This document shows positions 57,915-64,000 of a DNA stretch of 64,000 nt, in pieces. A program made the translations under genes and the position numbers. The stretch is from Erigeron canadensis (taxonomy: Eukaryota; Streptophyta; Magnoliopsida; Asterales; Asteraceae): assembly GCF_010389155.1 (NCBI RefSeq), contig NC_057765.1, positions 9,114,001 to 9,178,000 on the forward strand, written 5' to 3'. Each line of letters opens with the position of its first letter. Within the stretch, counting starts at the first letter, position 1. The notes below the pieces were generated by a model. That model saw only the letters and a list, made by a program, of their open reading frames with translations. It did not search any database and was not told the origin of the DNA.

Positions 57915-60235
57915 TGCCGCCGTAAACCACCACCGCTTCTCACCTTTTATTCATCTTCATCTTATTTTCTTTTACTTTTGGGTAAGATTAATTTAGATCT
58001 TTGAATTTAAATGATTTTCTTCATCAAAAATCACAAGATTTCTTATATATATATAAATCGGTTATATATATATATATGTGTGTGTGTTTTTATATATATA
58101 TACGAATTTTTCTATCTATATATATATACACATATTTTCGACTATATACCTTCTTCTCCTTCTAAACCAACTTTCTTTGAGACATATATATATAAATCGG
58201 ATGAGTGTGTATTTATATACTTAGATCCGAAATTAGTTTTTGATAAATGCATTTTTATTTCGGTTATAGATCTTAAAATGTTTTAGATCCGATTTTCTTG
58301 ACAAAATTACTTGTTTTTCGGTTGTATATATATCTATATAAATATATAGATCCGATTTCTTGGCCAAAAGTATATATATTTCGGGTATATGTTTGGGTGT
58401 ATAAGTTTAGATCCGAGAATCTTGAGCCGAAAACCCTTGAATCCGAAAAGTTTAGCACCGAAATCCTCTAAATCCGTAAACTTTTGGTCCGAAATCTTTG
58501 ATCTTGGTAAGATTTGATGTTGTGATGCGATTTTTGGTTCTAGTTCATGTTTTTATAAACCGAAAATTATTAAATCCGAAAATATGTATGATATATGGTT
58601 GTTCTTGGTTAAATCTAGAATAGATTCGGGTTGTAAAATGATTTGGGTTGTGTACCGTGTTGGATCTAGACTTGTTCTTGATTCTTGGGTCGGTCAACCG
58701 TTGGTCAACGCCGGTCAAACATTTTTGGCTTCAAAAATTGTTTTGTTTTGTGTTTGTTATTTAGATCTAATGTTTGTAAGTTGTTTTCTTGTTGGTCAAC
58801 GCCGGTCAAACATGTCGTAAAATGTATTTTGGGTTTAAAGTTAATTTTGGGGATTAATTAGCAATTCTTGGTCAAAATTTTGATTAGTCTTCTTATTGGT
58901 CAAAGTCAAAATTGATTTAGGTTTTTGGTCAAAAGTCAAAACTAGAGTTTTCTTGGTCAAAGTGAAAGTATAATTGGATCCAAAATGACATGACATCGGA
59001 AGTTAACATGGACATTGGACCTAAGTATATATATATACGGATTTATTAAAATGGACAATTTTATATATATATATATATATACAAGGACTAATTTGATAAG
59101 AACATATGCATATGTATATACATAATACAAAGATCAATGGACTCGAAAAGACCAAATAAATTATACATTGGTATAATAATAATCAATGACATTGATATAA
59201 ACATTAAAATATGATTTTATTTGAAAGGAGTATTTCTTTTCGACAATTTATAAGAACAAATGAGACTATTATTAAATATTATGATGTTGACGAGATATAA
59301 TGGCATTTCCTAAGACACTAGTATAGGATATGGACTTGTACAATTAAGTAAGTACTCACTGGGTGACTTGTGGACAATGTAGGACTTTTGGACAGATAGT
59401 GTTCGTGTTTCAGGTGTACTTAACTGTTCATGTTCGTTGACTCTATGGTGCTTATACTTAAGCTGCTTTCAGGTGAGTTTCGTAGCCCCTCTTTTTACAA
59501 GTTTTGGGGTGAAAAGTATACTTGTTCTTTTAAACAAATTTGTCGATTTCTGTTTATGTTCAATATTGAGCCTGTGCGTATAGAGTTACTTATGCCATTT
59601 GACGTGCTACTGTCTTGTTGTATGTGTGTGATTATGTGTTTGTTGTTGTGCTTATTTGACGTGCTTTTTGTGTGTATTGGGGACTTGAGACTTTGGACTA
59701 AGGCAGGTACCGTAAGGCCGGACTTTGAAACATTGAGACTTTGAGGTCTCTCAAACTTTAAGACTTGTGACTTTGAGATTTGGACTTGAGACTTGAGTAC
59801 TTTGACTTATATGGCGTAACTCTGCTCATTATATATTGAACAAATACTTATTTTGATTTAAAAGAATCGACAAAAGACTTATTTCTTTGACTAGACTTTT
59901 TGACAAAAACCTACGAACTCACCAACCTTTGTGTTGACACGTTTTAGTATACTTTTCAGGTACTCAGGCTCATCAAGGATAAGGACTTTTATGCTAGGAC
60001 TGGACTTCGGAGATTTATGCTCCATTACTGATGTCAGACTTTAAGGCTACACGCCTTAGACTATACCGTTTAATGACTTATTGTATTAAGTTGTTCTAGC
60101 ATCATTATGACTTTGAACTCATGTTTTGGGAATATATTTATTATATTCTATTTCGTTTAAAACTATCTATGCAATTCCATGTCGTGCTGTACTTTTCATG
60201 ATACCTCATGTTTCCGCCAACGGTGGGGTGTTACA
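57915..60235 (+). repeat. Right gypsy LTR, copy b (5' truncated)
   Basis: It starts at the equivalent of 42296 in the 5' LTR (TGCCGCCGTAAACC) and runs to the true end GGTGGGGTGTTACA, followed by the target duplication AATTA. It contains the segment that copy a lacks, so the two copies overlap and are not halves of one LTR. Confidence 0.9.
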
Positions 60236-60240
60236 AATTA

Positions 60241-60404
60241 ACCTTTTAATTATATTTAATTAATCATTTCGTGATCAAATTAATTAATATATTACTTTAA
60301 TATACTAATTAATAATATAGAGTTACCGTGTCATTTCGTGTGACCCCATAGGCTTAAATTATTTTCAGACATGCGATTTATAATAAAATGATAACACTTC
60401 AATA
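60241..60404 (-). repeat. 5' LTR of the copia element, second part
   Basis: Continues the LTR (ACCTTTTAATTATATTTAAT …) to an end of CAATA where CAACA is expected, then the target duplication ACTTT. Confidence 0.92.
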
Positions 60405-60409
60405 ACTTT

Positions 60410-62205
60410 CAGACAACATATGTTAATGTTATTAACTCATACTTTATTTGTTTAAACGATATATACTTTACTTAAATTACCACTCATTTTATTAAAATAT
60501 GAATATTAAAAGAACGAATTGTTATAACAGTTTTATTAAACTATAAATTATTTGATTAATGTGTTTAAAAAAGTGAAGGCTCAATCATTCTGACTAACAT
60601 GGAAGAAAATTAATTCATCTGTCATTTGAAAACTTAATTTATATGGCGATGGCTGGACTTTCTACCTATCTAAAGTAATTTCATGGACTTCCGTGGTATT
60701 GACTAATGAGTCCATACCAAAAATATCGTTAATGGTTATTTATGCTCTCTTTCAAAAAATAACAGTAAACTTTTTATAACATCACCTGCATAAAACAAAG
60801 GCATAAAACACCTTTTCACCCAAATGCAACTTTGACAAATTAGCTCTCTTAGTAATGGTTCTTATCCATATTAATTAGGTGAAAATCAGTATCATGAACC
60901 AGTCCTTATAGAAAGTGATGCTAACATAATCATTAAGATTGACAGATTGTCACCATCCATGGATGACAACCATTATATGTACACTTTACAATCTATCCAA
61001 TATCTTAGAAGAATTAAACTTCACATCTAGACCTAATTTTTCATAAGCTTTTTGTGTTAGAATCTTGGTAATCAATCCCCTGTCATTTAAACTTCCAACA
61101 TTTGCAAATGATAATTAAGTTAATAACATATGCTCATATATAGGAGATGTAGCATTGAGATACACCCTAGACCAAACTTGATCACTTTGAGTTTTATTTT
61201 AAAGTCTTCATTGGAAGGTTCATTACATGTCTATATAATGTATTCTATACATTTAGTAGTTGAATTTTTCTGTTTAACAAAATAGCATTTTAAAGTTAGA
61301 CCAACGAAGAAAGTGAGCCAAAAAGAGAAGACTAGATACGTTAGTAAATAAGACCATTAGCAATGATCCCGCTGTTATGCACGCCCTGCCTAATTAAAGG
61401 GGAACGTCTTCGATAGAAGAACCTGTGTGAGTGGGAAGGGTTGAATCATTCATTCATTTTTATGTTTTCTTCCGTGATCCATTTCATGTCAACTCTTGGC
61501 AATGATCCCTTCCATCACTAGTCTAGCTAGTTCTCGGCCTTAGCTACATAAGATAAATATCTCAAATACTTATCAACCACTAATCTTATACAACACCCTG
61601 GAAACTCACAAATGAACCATTAGTCTGAGATGCACCATTAGATTTAGTTTTACCTCCAAAAAGATGTTATCGTTAAGAGATAAGAAATAAAAACGGTTAG
61701 TTGTTGGTCTCACCGGTCTCCCACCACAAGTACCACACAATGATATGGGCTCATGGTCATCACCATCACGGGCCCAAAACAAGATCCGTTGGGGAGTGAT
61801 CCAGCTACGATACTTTGTTAAGCAATTAACAATAACTATGTTCTACTTCATCGAGATAAATAAAACTATGTTACACTTCAAGCTGAAACTACTACTTTGA
61901 TTTGTCACAATTATTAACATCATAGATTTAGTAACGTAGTTGGTACTTGTCATTTGAAGTTATTTTAGACATGTTAACTTAATTATATATTAATTGTACC
62001 ACTACTATCTCAACAAAATCTTCTATCTATAACTTTAAGAACAAACTCCATGTGTTTTGGATTGGACTTTTGGACCATTAGGTAGATCCGTAGATATGCT
62101 CATATTCACCATCCCAATGCATGTGATGTGAGTTATTTGTAATTTGTTCTAAGAACGAACCATTTTTTTAATTATATCAAAGAAATCCTTTTATATATAT
62201 CAAAG
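60410..62205. other. Spacer, nothing recognised
   Basis: AT-rich, without a supported gene, clear repeat or RNA gene. Short frames have no recognisable protein content. Confidence 0.55.
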
Positions 62206-62415
62206 GAAAAATTACAAATTTTTTCCCCGGGTTTGGGCACGAATTTCAGGTTTCATCCCTAACTTTACAAAATTACAAGTTTCATTCTTGACTTTTGTAC
62301 ACCGAAAGTGTTTGACTATGCATGAAAGTCAAGGATGAAATTTGTAATTTCGTGAAATTATGGGTGAAACTTGAAATTTGAGACCAAACCCAGGGACGAA
62401 ATTTGTAATTTTTTA
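62206..62415. repeat. Foldback MITE
   Basis: The left AAAAATTACAAATTTTTTCC and GGGTTTGG, with CATCCCTAACTTT and CATTCTTGACTTT, is mirrored on the right by AGTCAAGGATG, ACCCAGGGACG and AAATTTGTAATTTTTT. About 210 bp, non-coding. Confidence 0.7.
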
Positions 62416-62599
62416 GATAGATGTACACCTTTTTTCCACACACCAATTAAACTAGGATTTAGCATAGGTTTTTCGTTCTACCCAACAAAACCCGAATCCG
62501 AGGTAATGATTTGTAACCAATTTCTATAGGTAATGATCTATAAACTATTTTTTACTCTGTACATTTTTATACTTGTACATCACCAAATGTGTTTAAAGA

Positions 62600-63071
62600 T
62601 GTTGATGACGTACCCACCTAGACTATCAGTACCAAGGGAGACGCCTAGACACAGACTACACGCAGATTGCACAGAGCTTTAGCTGAAAGGATAAGCACGA
62701 ATAAAGGATGTCATATCACTTCCTAAATTAGAGAAAATCTCCACCAGCAATAGGAGATTCGTCCTCATCCTATTTCCTCTCTTCCAAGTCATATTTGCAC
62801 TATAAAAGGAGAAGGAAAAAAGAAGAGAGGGGTTCACCATTACCACGGAAAAAAACCCTAAATGATCACCATCATCATATTGAAAACCCTAAATGATCAT
62901 CATCATGGGAAAAACCCTCAACGATCTAAGGATCATCATTACAAGGGAAAACCCTAAAACAATCCAATACACATATCGATCGGCGTACAAGAGAAAAAAA
63001 CTCTTACCAACTGGGAATCGCCATCAAACTAACACCTCTTCTCTTCACATAACCTAATCGGATGTACAACA
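62600..63071 (+). mobile_element. 5' LTR of a second Ty3-gypsy element
   Basis: TGTTGATGACG … GATGTACAACA, matching ends TGTTG/CAACA, with a TATA box (CACTATAAAAGGAG, about 62798) and repeated AAAACCCTAAATGATCA units in the leader. It is set by the adjoining primer site. The partner LTR is beyond the window. Confidence 0.7.
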
Positions 63072-63072
63072 A

Positions 63073-63092
63073 TTGGCGCCATCTGCGGGACC
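63073..63092 (+). promoter_or_regulatory. Primer binding site, TTGGCGCC type
   Basis: TTGGCGCCATCTGCGGGACC, one base after the LTR end. TTGGCGCC/TGGCGCC sites are typical of non-chromovirus plant gypsy elements (Tat/Athila-like) and differ from the initiator tRNA-Met sites elsewhere here. Confidence 0.75.
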
Positions 63093-63249
63093 GCCGCTCT
63101 CTATCATCACAAAATACTCCGAAAAGGTGAAAACTCAAAAAAATTTTCTCTAAAAACCCCATTAACATCACCTTTAGATTTCCCACCACGAGATTCCCCT
63201 CCCGAAATGTACGCCGGAACAGAAATCAATAAAATAACTAGCAGATCTT

Positions 63250-63810
63250 AAAAATCCCAGCCTTTGAAGGTCCGGATCTAAAAGATCCAAAATTTTCACA
63301 GCCTTTGAAGGCCCAGATCGAAAAGATCTATATTTTCGCAGCCTTTGAAGGCCCAGATCGAAAGTACCCATATTTTTTCCAGCCTTTGAAGGGCCAGATC
63401 TTGAAGATCCATAATTTTCCAGCCTTTGAAGGCCCAGATTGAAAAGATCTATATTTCTGCAGCCTTTGACGGCCCAGATCGAAAAGATCTATATTTTTCC
63501 GAGCCTTTGAAGGCCCAAAATTTTCGCAACCTTTGATGGCCCAGATTTTGAGGATCCAAAATTTTCGCAGCTTTTTACGGCCCAAAAAAAAATCAAAAAA
63601 TCAAAAAAAAAAAAAGATCTAGATTTTCGCAGCCTTTGAAGGCCCAGATCTAAAAGATCCAGATTTTTCACAGCCTTTTAAGGCCCAGATTTTGAAGATC
63701 CAAATTTTTCACAGCCTTTTACGGCCCAAATTAAGAAGTTTCACAATTTTCGCAGCCTTTTAAGGCATAGATCGAAAAGATCCTAACTATTCCGCAGCCT
63801 ACCACAACTC
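63250..63810. repeat. 40-bp minisatellite in the gypsy leader
   Basis: About 14 units, starting at GCCTTT positions near 63258, 63301, 63341, 63382, 63422, 63462, 63503, 63529, 63568, 63631, 63672, 63712, 63753 and 63796. Most spacings are 39-43 bp. Typical unit: CAGCCTTTGAAGGCCCAGAT then CGAAAAGATCTATATTTTCG. GCCTTTGAAGGC and AGATC…GATCT are near-palindromic. The minus-strand frames across it are repeat artefacts. Confidence 0.9.
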
Positions 63811-64000
63811 TAGAAGATTGAATATCTCTTCTCAAGACTCGAAGGTCTCTTCCCACATATAAGGATCTCTTCGCTGCCTTATAATCAAAGATTTATTCAC
63901 CGCTCTTACACATCATCCAGATCTGAAGGCCCCAGATCTGCAAGACCTCAGATCTGGTAGACAACAAACTTTTTCGAAGGCTTTGCACCTCCAGACCATG
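63811..64000. other. Continuation of the gypsy leader
   Basis: Degenerate AGATCTGAAGGCC-type motifs continue; no coding start is seen before the window ends. Confidence 0.5.

Larger units (their letters stand above)
41686..60235 (+). mobile_element. Ty3-gypsy retrotransposon (chromovirus, Tekay-like) with later insertions
   Basis: It begins TGTGACAACCGTC and ends GGTGGGGTGTTACA, flanked by the target duplication AATTA (41681-41685 and 60236-60240) inside the copia LTR. Order: LTR 41686-44616, primer site, leader, gag, protease remnant, reverse transcriptase, RNase H, integrase with C-terminal domain, polypurine tract, right LTR zone from 50758. The order (integrase last), long LTRs and the integrase tail fit plant chromoviruses. 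All domains carry stops or frameshifts. Confidence 0.93.
33985..60404 (-). mobile_element. Ty1-copia retrotransposon split by nested insertions
   Basis: The left (3') LTR is 33985-34689. The right (5') LTR is in two parts, 41189-41685 and 60241-60404. The target duplication ACTTT is present on both sides (33980-33984 and 60405-60409). Without the 18.55 kb gypsy insertion the element is about 7.9 kb. Order on the minus strand is LTR, primer site, leader, gag, protease, integrase, reverse transcriptase, RNase H, polypurine tract, LTR, the copia order. It is inactivated by many stops and frameshifts. Confidence 0.95.

Noticed and set aside
63004..63671. Overlapping minus-strand frames over the minisatellite
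   Set aside because: They arise because the repeat unit lacks stops in some frames; the translations are repetitive echoes of the 40-bp unit.
63250..63810. Regular repeats resembling a CRISPR array
   Set aside because: Units are tandem with no unique spacers, the genome is a plant, and the array sits in an LTR-element leader.
1..64000. A new defence, biosynthetic or other multi-gene system
   Set aside because: Apart from one carrier gene, all recognised coding sequence is transposon-derived or fragmentary; nothing supports a functional gene cluster.

Overview
This is plant nuclear DNA, AT-rich and dominated by transposable elements. The evidence is plant LTR retrotransposons primed by initiator tRNA-Met, Helitrons, a CACTA element, foldback elements, tRNA-derived SINEs and one plant-type mitochondrial carrier gene. 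The 999-residue retroelement ORF near 53-56 kb resembles accessory ORFs I know from Asteraceae genomes, so I lean to a eudicot, probably Asteraceae, with modest confidence. The only intact host gene I can support is the intronless-CDS mitochondrial carrier at 26117-27124.

Layout. 1-1441: 5' end of a minus-strand Ty1-copia element (partial gag, leader, primer site, LTR). 1442-12600: host-like spacer with exon remnants of an unidentified coiled-coil gene, a Helitron (5307-9732) carrying a 4.06 kb CACTA element (5606-9663, TSD TGG), a foldback MITE and a short Helitron. The CACTA element holds exon-intron fragments of a ubiquitin-conjugating enzyme gene (UBC19/20 type), the 20S proteasome alpha-2 gene and at least one unidentified gene. 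12633-13775: dead FAR1/MULE-type transposase gene. 14846-19794: non-autonomous LTR element (TSD ACAAA) with a Helitron inside. 20701-25593: tandem duplication, two copies of one SINE family in opposite orientation, and a foldback element. 25594-27500: the carrier gene. 28350-33633: two foldback elements, one split by a 2.6 kb solo LTR, then a Helitron.

33985-60404 is one nested stack. A minus-strand Ty1-copia element (TSD ACTTT) has its 5' LTR split by an 18.55 kb Ty3-gypsy chromovirus-type element (TSD AATTA). That element carries one firm solo LTR (TSD CTTTG), one probable solo LTR, and in its right LTR zone a block from another copia lineage with the 999-residue ORF. The right LTR zone is duplicated and rearranged. 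60410-64000: spacer with a MITE, then the 5' LTR, a TTGGCGCC-type primer site and a 40-bp minisatellite leader of another gypsy element running off the window.

All retroelement coding regions seen are broken by stops or frameshifts, except the 999-residue ORF, which is itself one piece of a longer frameshifted frame. I found no rRNA, tRNA, CRISPR or clearly new enzymatic system. The most notable item is the CACTA element that captured pieces of two genes of the same pathway (ubiquitin-proteasome).
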